A stretch of 34,298 nt of DNA from an uncultured Bacilli bacterium (GCA_944351765.1 CALVPR010000014.1:1-34298); one strand, 5' to 3'. Shown: positions 1 to 8,872, counted from the stretch's first letter. Numbers and translations: made by a program. The notes: a model not told the origin generated them from the letters alone.

Positions 1-80
1 AAAACATAAACATTCGTTTGTCAATGACTTTGGTAAACAAATAATACAAAAGTCGAACTTTCCTTATAAATTAAAAAGAA

Positions 81-2393
81 TTAGCAGTTAATTCCTTTAA
101 CTTTTAATTCTTCTAATTCTTTGTCATCATCTTTTTTCTTTGGTGTTTTAATACTCTTTTTCTCTAAATATAACCATATTTGGTTAGATATAAATATTGA
201 AGAATATAAACCTGCTATGAATCCTACTAAAAGTGCTACATTAAAGTTAATTATTTCTTTTGCCCCAAATAACATTAAACTAATTACAGGAAGTATTGTT
301 GTCACTGTTGTTAGAATACTTCTAAACAATGTAAGTCTAATAGAATCATCTACTATTTCTTCTAATTCTTTATCTTTTGGTAATTTATTTTTAAATTTAC
401 TATTATATTTTTCTCTTATCATATCAAAAGTTACTATTGTAGCATTTATTGAGTATCCAATAATTGTTAGGATTGCTGCAATAAATATTGAAGTAATTTC
501 TATATTAAATAATCCAAAGAACAATATTACAATACACACATCATGAATAAGAGCAATAACTCCAGATACAGCATAATTAAATTTAAATCTAAAACTAATA
601 TATAAGGTTATTCCAAGTGAAGCAATTAATAAAGACATTATAGCATTCTTAGTAAGTTCTTGTTTTACTATTTGACTAACTACGTATATATCAGTTGTAG
701 TATTATAGTCATTAGTTAATTTACTATTTAAAGCATTTATTTCTTCTTTATTTAATACTTCATCAATTATTATTGTATAACTACTATTCGTTTTTTCTTC
801 TTTTTTAAACGTATAATCTTTAGTTATTTCTTCTTTTATTTCATTAATATTAGTGTCATTATTAGTATTAACTGTAATATTAGTACCACCAGTAAAATCT
901 ACTCCTAAATTAAATCCAGTAAATATTATTCCAATTACAGATATTAATATAACAGCAAAAGTTATACCAAAATATATTTTTCTTTTTTTATAAAATTGTA
1001 TCTTTTTAAATGGTACATGTACTTCATCACTTTTAACGATTTGTTTTTTCTTAACTCCAATAAATAACCATAATTTATTATTAAAGAAATTTGATTTAAC
1101 AAATAAGCCTAATATAAATCTTGCAAAGAATATCATTATAATAACTGTTACTATTATATTAATAATAAGCATAGTTGCAAATCCTTTAACTGAACTTTGC
1201 CCAAATATAAATAATATAATAGCTGCAATTATTGTTGTTAAGTTAGCATCAATTATACTTGTAAATGATGATTTATTACCGATAAGGAATGCTTCTTTTA
1301 AAGATGATCCTCTTTTTAATTGTTCTTTAATTCTTTCATAACTAATAACTGAAGCATCTACTGCCATTCCTATTCCTAAAAGCATTGCGGCAATTCCTGG
1401 AAGTGTTAATACTCCTTCAATTAAATAGAATATTAAAAATGATAGGATTGCATAAATTACCAGATTCATACTAGCAATAAGTCCTGAAAACTTATATATA
1501 ACAGTCATTAATATACATACAAGAGCAAGGCCAATAAAACCTGCTATCATTGTATTTGTAAGTGATGCACTACCATAAGTTGCTTCTACTGTTCTTGATG
1601 ATATTTCTTCTAGTTTTGTAGGAAGAGCTCCTGAATTAATAAGTTCTACTAAACTTTTAGCTTCATCTGCTGTAAAATTACCTTGAATAATAACATCTGA
1701 TGCAAATGCTTCATTTACTGCAGCAGCCGACAAACATTTAGAATTGCTAAGTGAACCACAATTATCTTTTTCTTTTAAATAACTATCTTCGTTAACGTCA
1801 TAATCCAACCATATAACGATAACATTATTAGTCATATCTTTTACTTTATTAGTAACTTCATAAAAAGTATCTTTATCTTTAATTGATAAACTAACGGCTG
1901 GTTTTCCATATTGGTCAGTTGTTACTTTAGCATTTCCCCCTAAAACAGAAGAAGTCATAAGTAAATTATCTGATGAATCTCTAAATGAAAGAACCGCTGT
2001 TGAAGATATTGTTTCTCTTGCTTCTTCAACATTTTTAACACCTGCTAAACGAATTCTAATATGATTCTCTCCCTCAATCGTGATTTCTGGTTCACTAACA
2101 CCTAATATATCAATTCTTTTTAATATTGCTTTATAAGTGTTATATACCATATCACTATCTAATTCTTGTCCTTCTTCAAGAGGACTTACTTCATATAAAA
2201 CTTCGAATCCTCCTTGTAAATCTAATCCATAATTTAAATTATTAAAAAGTGGTTTATAAGATAATGCACAAGAAGATACTATACCTATACATCCAATAAT
2301 TCCTAATATAAATTTAACATTTTTATTCTTAACTTTAGCCATTACTATAAATAAAATAATGGCTACTACCAATATCCCTATTATAAATTCCAT
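81..2393 (-). CDS. secDF: Fused protein translocase subunit SecDF
   Basis: Accessory subunit of the Sec protein-export channel that uses the proton gradient to pull preproteins across the membrane. This is the fused SecD+SecF form common in Bacilli, 770 aa, the usual length. The SecD half has an N-terminal membrane segment and GLDLQGG at residues 56-62, then a P1-type extracytoplasmic region and a membrane block with GIGMAVDASVISYERI. The SecF half starts near residue 480 with GVDFTGG and contains GYSINATIVTFDMIREKY. A Shine-Dalgarno (GGAGTAAAAGT) precedes the ATG. The upstream gene is comN-like, as next to secDF in Bacillus. Identification is secure from the paired SecD and SecF motifs. Confidence 0.97.
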   Translation of the reverse strand: MEFIIGILVVAIILFIVMAKVKNKNVKFILGIIGCIGIVSSCALSYKPLFNNLNYGLDLQGGFEVLYEVSPLEEGQELDSDMVYNTYKAILKRIDILGVSEPEITIEGENHIRIRLAGVKNVEEARETISSTAVLSFRDSSDNLLMTSSVLGGNAKVTTDQYGKPAVSLSIKDKDTFYEVTNKVKDMTNNVIVIWLDYDVNEDSYLKEKDNCGSLSNSKCLSAAAVNEAFASDVIIQGNFTADEAKSLVELINSGALPTKLEEISSRTVEATYGSASLTNTMIAGFIGLALVCILMTVIYKFSGLIASMNLVIYAILSFLIFYLIEGVLTLPGIAAMLLGIGMAVDASVISYERIKEQLKRGSSLKEAFLIGNKSSFTSIIDANLTTIIAAIILFIFGQSSVKGFATMLIINIIVTVIIMIFFARFILGLFVKSNFFNNKLWLFIGVKKKQIVKSDEVHVPFKKIQFYKKRKIYFGITFAVILISVIGIIFTGFNLGVDFTGGTNITVNTNNDTNINEIKEEITKDYTFKKEEKTNSSYTIIIDEVLNKEEINALNSKLTNDYNTTTDIYVVSQIVKQELTKNAIMSLLIASLGITLYISFRFKFNYAVSGVIALIHDVCIVILFFGLFNIEITSIFIAAILTIIGYSINATIVTFDMIREKYNSKFKNKLPKDKELEEIVDDSIRLTLFRSILTTVTTILPVISLMLFGAKEIINFNVALLVGFIAGLYSSIFISNQIWLYLEKKSIKTPKKKDDDKELEELKVKGINC

Positions 2394-2407
2394 ACTTTTA
2401 CTCCTTA

Positions 2408-2668
2408 CTATAATATTTCTTTTTCTTCTTTATTTAATTTATCTTTTAAATATTTATCAATCATTTTTTCTTCGACATTAATAATATCATTAACCATTTC
2501 TGATATACATAAATTAATATCTTTACACCATTTATTAGTTCTTAAATAATTCCATATATCTTCTTTTTTTATATAATTATATTCACTATTTCTAATAATT
2601 CTCATTTTAACATTTAAAGCAGGTACTAATGCTAAATATAGTTCTTTTTGACTTTTATATTCATCCAT
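2408..2668 (-). CDS. ComN-like post-transcriptional regulator family protein
   Basis: Small (86 aa) soluble protein resembling the post-transcriptional regulator family of B. subtilis ComN/YrzD. The diagnostic core is visible: KKEDIWNYLRTNKW followed by a segment with the pattern hxxMVxDIIxV that matches the family's VxDILxL. In B. subtilis ComN controls late competence mRNA; whether this organism is competent cannot be told from the window. It lies 14 nt upstream of secDF on the same strand, so co-transcription is likely, and this neighbourhood is the family's usual one. The start is preceded by GGTGAATAAGT. The family call is from motif memory, not a search. Confidence 0.75.
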   Translation of the reverse strand: MDEYKSQKELYLALVPALNVKMRIIRNSEYNYIKKEDIWNYLRTNKWCKDINLCISEMVNDIINVEEKMIDKYLKDKLNKEEKEIL

Positions 2669-2732
2669 ACTTATTCACCAATAACATTATATACTATTTT
2701 AGTTATTTTTAAAAGACTTAAATAAAGAAAAA

Positions 2733-2750
2733 GAAGTAAGTTTTATCTTC
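2733..2750 (-). terminator. Probable intrinsic terminator after the coiled-coil gene
   Basis: On the minus strand GAAG-A-TAA pairs with TTA-CTTC around a 3-nt loop (one bulged A), followed by TTTTTCTTTATTT. It overlaps the stop codon of the gene at 2743-3207. The stem is short, so strength is uncertain. Confidence 0.55.
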
Positions 2751-3207
2751 TTCTTCCCTGATTATTTTTATCCTTAAAATATTTATTTATTAATTCTTCT
2801 AATTTTTCTTCTGACATGTTTAGTTTAGATGCAGTTTGTTGAAGAAAATGCTCACTTGATTGCTGATGTAATATTCGAGAAAAATCTTTCAAATTTAATG
2901 AAGGATATTTTTTTAATAATTCTTCAATAGAACTATCCAAATCTGCATATTTTTTTGATTTAGATTTTTCTATTCTTTGAAGTTCTTGTTCTAATAAATA
3001 TTGAGAAGTTTTAGATTCGGATTCTTCCCTTTCTAATTCTCTATCCAAAAAATATTGACTAGTAGCTTCTTCTATTCTTCTTTTTTTCTCTTCCTGCTCT
3101 AATAAATATTGTTTAGTAACTATGTCTTTCATATATTTTGTATTAAATCTTTGTTTTTCAATAGCTGCATCTAATTCCTTTTTTTTCATTTCTGATTCAA
3201 AACTCAT
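2743..3207 (-). CDS. Coiled-coil protein with 18-residue repeats, function unknown
   Basis: I do not recognise this 154-aa, highly charged protein. It has no membrane segment or signal peptide. Residues 1-90 are predicted-helical and carry a motif repeated at an exact 18-residue spacing: QYLLEQE at 33-39, QYFLDRE at 51-57 and QYLLEQE at 69-75. A second, less repetitive helical part (about 90-150) follows and the protein ends in GRRR. An 18-residue period equals five helical turns, so the QY-L-E face forms a stripe along one helix, typical of an oligomeric coiled coil. It has its own sigma-A-type promoter (3229-3257), Shine-Dalgarno (AGGAGAGG) and terminator, so it is a monocistronic gene. Confidence 0.8.
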   Translation of the reverse strand: MSFESEMKKKELDAAIEKQRFNTKYMKDIVTKQYLLEQEEKKRRIEEATSQYFLDRELEREESESKTSQYLLEQELQRIEKSKSKKYADLDSSIEELLKKYPSLNLKDFSRILHQQSSEHFLQQTASKLNMSEEKLEELINKYFKDKNNQGRRR

Positions 3208-3228
3208 ATAAATTCCTCTCCTAGATAA

Positions 3229-3257
3229 ATTATACTATATTTTATTTAATAAAGCAA
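3229..3257 (-). promoter_or_regulatory. Sigma-A-type promoter of the coiled-coil gene
   Basis: Minus strand: TTGCTT (3252-3257), 17-nt spacer, TATAAT (3229-3234), followed within about 20 nt by the AGGAGAGG ribosome binding site of the gene starting at 3207. Confidence 0.7.
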
Positions 3258-3304
3258 ATTGCTATTTTTTTTACTGCTATTTCATATATTTAATTGGTGA
3301 TACA

Positions 3305-4600
3305 ATGAAAAGTAAATTTATTAAATCTACTATTATCTTAATAATTGGAGGCTTTATTACTAAAATACTTAGTATGGTAATTAGAATTGTTTTAACTAGA
3401 GTTGTATCTACTGAAGGTATTGGACTATATATGTTGGTTCTACCTACTTTTAATTTGTTTATAACTTTATCTACTTTAGGCCTTCCTACTTCTATATCAA
3501 AACTTGTTAGTGAAAATACTAGAAGTAATAAAAAAATAGTATTATCTACTATTCCTATTACTTTAGTATTTAATATAATTTTAATGTTTATTTTATTTAT
3601 AATTGCACCATTTTTATCAAAATATTTAATTAATAATACCGATACTTATTATCCTATTATGGCTATAGGGTTAACTCTTCCTTTTATATGTTTATCAGGA
3701 ATATTAAAAGGATACTTCTTTGGTAAAGAGCAAATGTTTCCACATACTCTATCTAATATAGTAGAACAAATAGTAAGACTCTTATTAACTATATTCTTTA
3801 TTCCTAGTTTACTTAAATATGGGTTAAACATTGCTATTACTGGTGTTGTGTTAATTAATATAGTTAGTGAATTTGCTAGTTCCATTACTATGTTATTATT
3901 TACGCCTAAACATGTAAAAATTAATAAAGAAGACTTTAAATATAATAAATATATTGTTAAAGATTTACTTAGTATTAGCATTCCCACTACTTCATCAAGA
4001 TTTATTGGATCTATTTCCTACTTTTTAGAACCTATTATTTTATCATTTGTACTACTTAGTGTGGGATACTCTAATGAATATATTACTTTTGAATATGGAG
4101 TAATTAATGGTTACGTATTCCCTATTTTACTTCTTCCATCATTCTTTACAATGGCTATATCTAATGCCCTACTTCCTGTCGTATCTAACTCTTACTCTCA
4201 TAGAAACTATACTTATACTAAAAGTAAAATTAAACAAGCAATTATGTTTTCTTTATTAATAGGTATTCCTTGTACATTAATATTTATATTTATTCCCGAA
4301 GTACCTTTAAAGTTTATATATAATACTACTTTAGGCGTTAACTATATAAAAATAATTGCTCCATTCTTTATTCTTCATTATATCCAATCACCACTTACTT
4401 CAACACTACTTGCTATGGGTAAAGCAAAAGATGCAATGTATGGCACATTAATTGGAAGTATCATTAGAACTATATTACTAGGAGTTATCTCTTACTTAAA
4501 AGTGGGAATATGGGGACTTATTATTGCTTCTATATCTAATGTATTATTCGTAACAATCCATCATATTTATTATGTAAATAAGTATTTAAAAAAGGGATAG
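3305..4600 (+). CDS. spoVB: MATE/MOP-type flippase, stage V sporulation protein B-like
   Basis: Polytopic membrane protein of the multidrug/oligosaccharidyl-lipid/polysaccharide exporter superfamily, the group containing SpoVB, YtgP/MurJ-like flippases and Wzx. SpoVB-type proteins flip lipid-linked precursors for spore cortex synthesis. The sequence opens with the family's typical start (KSTIILIIGGFITKILSMVI, then a GIGLYMLVLP segment) and has about 12 hydrophobic segments with few charges between them. At 431 aa it is shorter than B. subtilis SpoVB (about 518). Shine-Dalgarno GGTGAT precedes the ATG. It is alone on the plus strand, divergent from the coiled-coil gene and convergent with glyS. 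SpoVB versus a general lipid II flippase cannot be settled from sequence alone, but spoVID-ysxE elsewhere in the window favours a sporulation role. Confidence 0.85.
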   Translation: MKSKFIKSTIILIIGGFITKILSMVIRIVLTRVVSTEGIGLYMLVLPTFNLFITLSTLGLPTSISKLVSENTRSNKKIVLSTIPITLVFNIILMFILFIIAPFLSKYLINNTDTYYPIMAIGLTLPFICLSGILKGYFFGKEQMFPHTLSNIVEQIVRLLLTIFFIPSLLKYGLNIAITGVVLINIVSEFASSITMLLFTPKHVKINKEDFKYNKYIVKDLLSISIPTTSSRFIGSISYFLEPIILSFVLLSVGYSNEYITFEYGVINGYVFPILLLPSFFTMAISNALLPVVSNSYSHRNYTYTKSKIKQAIMFSLLIGIPCTLIFIFIPEVPLKFIYNTTLGVNYIKIIAPFFILHYIQSPLTSTLLAMGKAKDAMYGTLIGSIIRTILLGVISYLKVGIWGLIIASISNVLFVTIHHIYYVNKYLKKG

Positions 4601-4612
4601 TAATTATCCCTT
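4592..4612 (-). terminator. Intrinsic terminator of glyS, overlapping the spoVB stop
   Basis: AAGGGATA (4592-4599) pairs with TATCCCTT (4605-4612), a perfect 8-bp stem with a 5-nt loop. On the minus strand it is followed by TTTTTT, as expected for termination of glyS. It also contains the stop codons of both convergent genes. Confidence 0.8.
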
Positions 4613-5984
4613 AAAATTCAATATTCTTTCTTATATATTCTTCTACTTCATCTAATTTTAGAGTAATTTGTTTCATAGTATCTCTTTCTCTTATCGTTAC
4701 AGTTTCTTTATTTAATGTATTATCATCTACTGTAATACAATAAGGAGTTCCTATCATATCTTGTCTTCTATATCTTTTACCAATAGAAGCTGTTTCATCA
4801 TAAGATACCATAAAATGTTTAGATAATTTCTTATATACTTCTTTTGCTTTTTCTGTATGAAATTTCTTAACTAAAGGAAGTACTGCAACTTTATATGGAG
4901 CAAGATATGGATGGATTTTTAATACTTCTCTTTCTGATCCATCTTCTAATGTTTCAATGTTATATGCTTCACATAATACTGTTAAAAATAATCTTTCTAC
5001 TCCTAAAGAAGGTTCAATTACGTAAGGAATATATTTTTCATTAGTTTCTGGATCTAAATATTCTTGACTTACATTAGAGTATTTTTGGTGTTGTGATAAA
5101 TCATAATTAGTTCTACTTGCTATTCCCCATAATTCTCCAAATCCAAATGGGAATAAATATTCGATATCAGTAGTAGCATTACTATAGAATGATAATTCTT
5201 CTTTAGAATGATCTCTAAGTCTTAAATGTTCTTCACTAATACCTAGACTAATTAAGAAATTCTTACAATATTCTTTATAATGTTTAAACCAGTCAAGTTC
5301 TGTGCCTGGCTTACAGAAAAATTCAAGCTCCATTTGTTCAAACTCTCTAACTCTAAATATAAAGTTCCCTGGTGTTATTTCGTTCCTAAAACTTTTTCCT
5401 ACTTGAGCTATTCCAAAAGGTACTTTTAATCTCATGCTTCTTTGAACACTTAAGAAATCCGCAAATATACCTTGAGCAGTCTCTGGCCTTAAATATATAG
5501 TATTTTTAGAGTCTTCTGTAACTCCTTGAAATGTTTTAAACATTAAATTAAATTGTCTTATATCAGTATAATCTAATTTACCACAATTAGGACATACTAT
5601 GTTATGTTCTTTGATATATGTAACTAATTCTTCATTAGACATTCCTGCTGCATCAATATGATCATGTTCTTCAATTAATTTATCTGCTCTATGTCTAGTT
5701 TTACAATTTTTACAATCTATTAATGGATCAGAAAACGTAGATAAATGACCACTTGCTTCCCATACTTTAGGATTCATAAGTATTGCAGAATCAAGTCCTA
5801 CATTATTTTCATCTTCTTGAACAAATTTCTTTAACCAAGCATTTTTTAAATTATTTTTAATAAGCATTCCAATTGGTCCGTAATCCCAAGTATTAGATAA
5901 TCCTCCATATATCTCACTTCCTTGAAATATAATTCCATTTTGCTTACAATAACTTACAAGCTTTTCCATAGTTAATTTTTCCAT
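4611..5984 (-). CDS. glyS: Glycine--tRNA ligase, single-chain class II type
   Basis: Charges tRNA-Gly with glycine. This is the alpha2 (GRS1-like) form rather than the bacterial GlyQ/GlyS heterotetramer; 457 aa is normal for the family. Visible features: the N-terminal [11 protein letters not shown] segment; a zinc-ribbon-like insertion with CKNC and CPNC pairs; class II motif 2 ([10 protein letters not shown]...REFEQMELE); motif 3 ([13 protein letters not shown]); and a C-terminal anticodon-binding domain from about residue 360 ([10 protein letters not shown]...GTPYCITVD). Shine-Dalgarno AAAGGA lies about 10 nt before the first ATG. A T-box element directly upstream indicates control by uncharged tRNA-Gly. 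Confidence 0.97.
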   Translation of the reverse strand: MEKLTMEKLVSYCKQNGIIFQGSEIYGGLSNTWDYGPIGMLIKNNLKNAWLKKFVQEDENNVGLDSAILMNPKVWEASGHLSTFSDPLIDCKNCKTRHRADKLIEEHDHIDAAGMSNEELVTYIKEHNIVCPNCGKLDYTDIRQFNLMFKTFQGVTEDSKNTIYLRPETAQGIFADFLSVQRSMRLKVPFGIAQVGKSFRNEITPGNFIFRVREFEQMELEFFCKPGTELDWFKHYKEYCKNFLISLGISEEHLRLRDHSKEELSFYSNATTDIEYLFPFGFGELWGIASRTNYDLSQHQKYSNVSQEYLDPETNEKYIPYVIEPSLGVERLFLTVLCEAYNIETLEDGSEREVLKIHPYLAPYKVAVLPLVKKFHTEKAKEVYKKLSKHFMVSYDETASIGKRYRRQDMIGTPYCITVDDNTLNKETVTIRERDTMKQITLKLDEVEEYIRKNIEF

Positions 5985-6002
5985 TTATATCATTCCTTTC
6001 TT

Positions 6003-6104
6003 AAAATAAAAAGACTCTTATAAACATAAGGACGACAATGCCGCGGTTCCACCTTATTTATTCATAAGAATCCCTTTATATATATAGCTCCGAGTTTCCA
6101 AGCT
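6003..6104 (-). promoter_or_regulatory. T-box leader element upstream of glyS
   Basis: Minus strand: the T-box core AAGGTGGAACCGCGG (complement of 6041-6055) lies within an antiterminator AAGG...CCTT. An enclosing terminator helix pairs GATTCTTAT (6064-6072) with ATAAGAGTC (6013-6021) and is followed by TTTTTATTTT (6003-6012). A smaller stem-loop with AGCT ends lies at 6086-6104. The conserved T-box and its position before glyS make the class secure. I could not find a normal Stem I with a specifier loop between this element and the stop of the upstream gene at 6114. Confidence 0.85.
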
Positions 6105-6113
6105 CATCTTCAC

Positions 6114-6620
6114 TTATTTTAAAATAACTATTCTTCTTCTTTTTTTTGCTTTTTGAACTATTCTTTGCTCATCAATTTTTTTACAGTAATTAACATACTG
6201 TATATATGGGTCTTCATCACTACACGCACAACATTGTGTTTGATACATAGTTTCTAAATTTTCAATTGGAATAGAGAACATTGGCTTTGTATTATCACTA
6301 TGCTTATTAGCATAAACTAATGTATTATATTTTCTAATTTCCGAAATTATTTTCTTGCCAACTACTCTAGGCAAAGAATAATAATAACGACCTATAACTA
6401 AATAACTTTGGTTAATTTTCTTACCATCGCCATACAAGCCTACAACCTGCAAATAAGGAATTTGAGGAAGCAAAGAAAATAATGCATACTCATTATTATT
6501 ATATGTAAAATTTATTCTTTTTATTTCCTCTTCATCATTATTATTTTTTATAATAGAACTACGATAATAATTAATTATCTCTAAAAGTCCATCATCGATT
6601 ATTTGACAATGAGAAGACAT
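6114..6620 (-). CDS. Uncharacterised 168-aa protein
   Basis: I do not recognise this protein. It is soluble-looking, with an alpha/beta middle part (YLQVVGLYGDGKKINQSYLV), a CCAC cysteine group near residue 130 and a very basic tail (KAKKRRRIVILK). The basic tail and clustered cysteines could mean nucleic-acid or metal binding, but that is only inference. It has a strong Shine-Dalgarno (AGGAGGG) and its own consensus promoter at 6642-6670. Its stop codon lies only about 10 nt before the visible part of the glyS T-box region. Confidence 0.75.
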   Translation of the reverse strand: MSSHCQIIDDGLLEIINYYRSSIIKNNNDEEEIKRINFTYNNNEYALFSLLPQIPYLQVVGLYGDGKKINQSYLVIGRYYYSLPRVVGKKIISEIRKYNTLVYANKHSDNTKPMFSIPIENLETMYQTQCCACSDEDPYIQYVNYCKKIDEQRIVQKAKKRRRIVILK

Positions 6621-6641
6621 AATATCCCTCCTGTGAACAAA

Positions 6642-6670
6642 ATTATATCACTAATAAATAAATATGTCAA
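6642..6670 (-). promoter_or_regulatory. Consensus sigma-A promoter
   Basis: Minus strand: TTGACA (6665-6670), 17-nt spacer, TATAAT (6642-6647); the -35 overlaps the stop of the PAP2 gene. It drives the unknown gene at 6114-6620 and possibly read-through into the T-box/glyS unit. Confidence 0.85.
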
Positions 6671-7098
6671 ACTAAACAGTTTAGTAATGTTGCAAGAATA
6701 ATTCCTGTAAATACTCCTCCTAAAACTTCTATAGGTTTATGACCAATTTTTTCTTTTAATAATACAAAACTTTCTTTTAAATTGGCTTTTTTAGCCAATA
6801 TATTAATTACTTCTGCTTGCTTTCCTGTTTCATATCTAATTCCCATTGCATCATACATTACAATTAAACTAAATATTAAGCATATAGCAAATAATTCAGA
6901 ATTTAATCCATAATCTATATACATAAGTGTAGTAAGAGAAATAACAGCAGTTGTATGAGTAGAAGGCATTCCACCTGCACCATTAAATAGTCTTTCTAAC
7001 GAAAAACGTTTAGTAATTATTGTTTCTATTATTGTCTTTAATACCTGAGCAATTACAATTGATATCAAAGGTATCAATACATATTTATATTCTTCCAT
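6667..7098 (-). CDS. Divergent PAP2-family membrane protein (YuiD/DUF212-like)
   Basis: Small integral membrane protein of the divergent PAP2 (phosphatidic acid phosphatase 2-like) family, B. subtilis YuiD type; substrate unknown, probably a lipid phosphate. The family signature GAGGMPSTHTTAV is present, followed by MYDAMGIRYETGKQAEVIN and the C-terminal GHKPIEVLGGVFTGI. It has about four membrane segments. The frame is open to a GTG three codons upstream, but the ATG at 7098 is the better start because AGGA lies about 10 nt before it. It is the last gene of the vanZ-to-recO gene string. Confidence 0.9.
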   Translation of the reverse strand: MEEYKYVLIPLISIVIAQVLKTIIETIITKRFSLERLFNGAGGMPSTHTTAVISLTTLMYIDYGLNSELFAICLIFSLIVMYDAMGIRYETGKQAEVINILAKKANLKESFVLLKEKIGHKPIEVLGGVFTGIILATLLNCLV

Positions 7099-7110
7099 AT
7101 TTAACACATC

Positions 7111-7842
7111 CTAACTAATCTTATTTAAAAACTGTTTACTCTTTAAATATAAACCTGAATATCTATCATAATAATCATCAATAAACATATTTAATTCTTT
7201 TTTTATATTTTCTGATATTTCTAATTTATCTATCTTGGAAATGTCTACATAATAAAACATTCTTAATAATTTAATAGTTTTTATATTAACTATTTTTTCG
7301 TTATTTAGACAATTTTTGCAAAGATAACCACCACGATAACTAGAAATAGTCACAATATCAGATGTATTATGACAATTTACACATTTATCTATACAAGGTC
7401 TTATTCCTAGATAATCTAACATTTTTAATTCTAAAATATTTGTTATTACTAATGGATCAAAACCTTCATTTATTTTAATTAAACTAGCAATATAATTAGA
7501 ATATATCTCTTTATTTTGTTCATGTTTATAAACTTGATTAACTAAGTCTGTTAAATATATTGAATAACTCATTTTTGTTAAGTCTTTCTTTATATTTTTA
7601 AAACTATCGATTAAATCTACTTCAATTAATGAAGAAAGATTATCGCGATAATTAATATGAAAATACCCATAAGTAAGCTTACTTGTAAGTCCCATATAAG
7701 GACTTTTTGGTCGCATTGCACCTTTGGCTACTATACCAATAAGTCCATCTTCTTTAGTTAAAACATTAATAATTTTGCTTGTTTCATGATATGGTATTTC
7801 ACTTATTACTATTCCTTCTACTTTCTTTATCAAATTAATCAC
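7111..7842 (-). CDS. recO: DNA repair protein RecO
   Basis: Recombination mediator that binds single-stranded DNA and helps RecR load RecA. It has an N-terminal OB-fold (residues 1-80: VEGIVISEIPYHETSKIINV, GAMRPKSP) and a helical C-terminal domain with a four-cysteine zinc site, CIDKCVNC plus GGYLCKNC. 243 aa is the family's normal length. The start is uncertain: GTG at 7842, or TTG three codons later after GAGTGAT. It lies between yqzL and the PAP2 gene, the typical Firmicutes era-yqzL-recO order. Confidence 0.95.
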   Translation of the reverse strand: MINLIKKVEGIVISEIPYHETSKIINVLTKEDGLIGIVAKGAMRPKSPYMGLTSKLTYGYFHINYRDNLSSLIEVDLIDSFKNIKKDLTKMSYSIYLTDLVNQVYKHEQNKEIYSNYIASLIKINEGFDPLVITNILELKMLDYLGIRPCIDKCVNCHNTSDIVTISSYRGGYLCKNCLNNEKIVNIKTIKLLRMFYYVDISKIDKLEISENIKKELNMFIDDYYDRYSGLYLKSKQFLNKIS

Positions 7843-7848
7843 TCTTTA

Positions 7849-7926
7849 CTACATTTTCTTATATTCTAAATAATATTCAATTTTTCCAGTTTCTTTAAAC
7901 TTTTTCCATAATTCTTTTTTAGTCAT
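7849..7926 (-). CDS. yqzL: YqzL family small protein
   Basis: A 25-codon gene between era and recO, the place where B. subtilis has yqzL. The product starts MTKKELWKKFKETG and ends YYLEYKKM; the W-x(2)-F-x(2)-TG-x(4)-YL pattern is that of the YqzL family. Function unknown. Shine-Dalgarno AGAGGTGAT precedes the ATG at good spacing, but this site can pair with an upstream ATTACCTC (see the hairpin entry). The recO frame begins within 10 nt of its stop. Confidence 0.85.
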   Translation of the reverse strand: MTKKELWKKFKETGKIEYYLEYKKM

Positions 7927-7930
7927 TTTT

Positions 7931-7957
7931 ATCACCTCTATTATATATTGAGGTAAT
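7931..7957 (-). promoter_or_regulatory. Hairpin covering the yqzL ribosome binding site
   Basis: Minus strand ATTACCTC (7950-7957) can pair with GAGGTGAT (7931-7938), 8 bp with one G-U and an 11-nt loop. The second arm is the yqzL Shine-Dalgarno. It may limit translation of yqzL and recO; purely a sequence observation. Confidence 0.45.
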
Positions 7958-7967
7958 AATATATTTT

Positions 7968-8858
7968 TTATTCATTATTAAAGTCTTTAAATCCAATTTC
8001 ATTTAATATTTTATCTTTATCACGCCATTTAGGTATTACTTTAACAAATAAATCTAAATAAACTTTTTTATTTAATAACTCTTCGATATCTTTTCTAGCT
8101 CTAATTCCTATTTCTTTTATCATACTTCCATTTTTACCAATAATTATCTTTTTTAAATTATCTCTATCCACTATAATAGATGCATTGATTATAATGGTGT
8201 TGTTGTCTTCTTCAATATTTTCGACAATACAAGTAGTAGAATGTGGAACTTCTTCATTAGTAAGTTCTAATACTTTTTCTCTAATATATTCACTTATCAT
8301 GAAAGTAACATCTACATTAGTAATTGTATTATCATCAAAATATCTTATTGTATCTGGCAAATATTTTTTCAATACATCTATTAAGTGATTCACATTTTCT
8401 CTTTTTAATGCTGAAACAGGAACTATTTCATCAAAATTATATAAATCTTTATACTCATCTATTTTTATTAATATTTCTTCTTTAGGAAGTTTATCTATTT
8501 TGTTTAAAATTAATATTACTGGCTTATTAATATTTTTAAACATTTCTATTATAAATTTATCTCCTGGCCCTAACTTTTCAGTAATATCTACTAGAAATAA
8601 AATAATATCAACATCATTTATTGAAAAGAATGCTTGTTTATTTAATACCTTTCCTAATTTATGCTTAGGTTTATGAATTCCTGGAGTATCTACAAAAACC
8701 ATTTGATAGTCTCCATCAGTATATATTCCTTGTATATTATTTCTTGTTGTTTGAGGTTTATTTGAAGTAATTGCCACTTTTCTTCCGATTATACTATTTA
8801 ATAATGTGCTTTTTCCAACATTAGGTCTTCCTACTAATCCAATAAATCCACTTTTCAT
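7968..8858 (-). CDS. era: GTPase Era
   Basis: Essential GTPase that binds the 3' end of 16S rRNA during 30S assembly. All G motifs are visible: G1 GRPNVGKST, G2 around NKPQTTRNN, G3 DTPGIHKPKH, G4 NKID and G5 PVSALK. The C-terminal KH domain holds IVDRDNLKKIIIGKNGSMIKEIG-type residues (GKNGSMIK is the KH GxxG loop). The frame extends to a GTG three codons upstream, but GGGTGG sits correctly for the ATG at 8858, giving 296 aa. It is in the ybeY-dgkA-cdd-era-recO string typical of Bacilli. Confidence 0.97.
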   Translation of the reverse strand: MKSGFIGLVGRPNVGKSTLLNSIIGRKVAITSNKPQTTRNNIQGIYTDGDYQMVFVDTPGIHKPKHKLGKVLNKQAFFSINDVDIILFLVDITEKLGPGDKFIIEMFKNINKPVILILNKIDKLPKEEILIKIDEYKDLYNFDEIVPVSALKRENVNHLIDVLKKYLPDTIRYFDDNTITNVDVTFMISEYIREKVLELTNEEVPHSTTCIVENIEEDNNTIIINASIIVDRDNLKKIIIGKNGSMIKEIGIRARKDIEELLNKKVYLDLFVKVIPKWRDKDKILNEIGFKDFNNE

Positions 8859-8872
8859 AAAAACCACCCTTA

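Noticed and set aside
19-24. TTGACA on the minus strand near the left edge, a possible -35 box.
   Set aside because: The -10 would fall outside the window, so it cannot be judged.
121-546. Long plus-strand open frame opposite secDF; similar ones opposite glyS, rplT, AddA/AddB, rSAM and ABC-F genes.
   Set aside because: All are antisense to secure genes, lack ribosome binding sites and have the biased composition of reverse-strand shadows.
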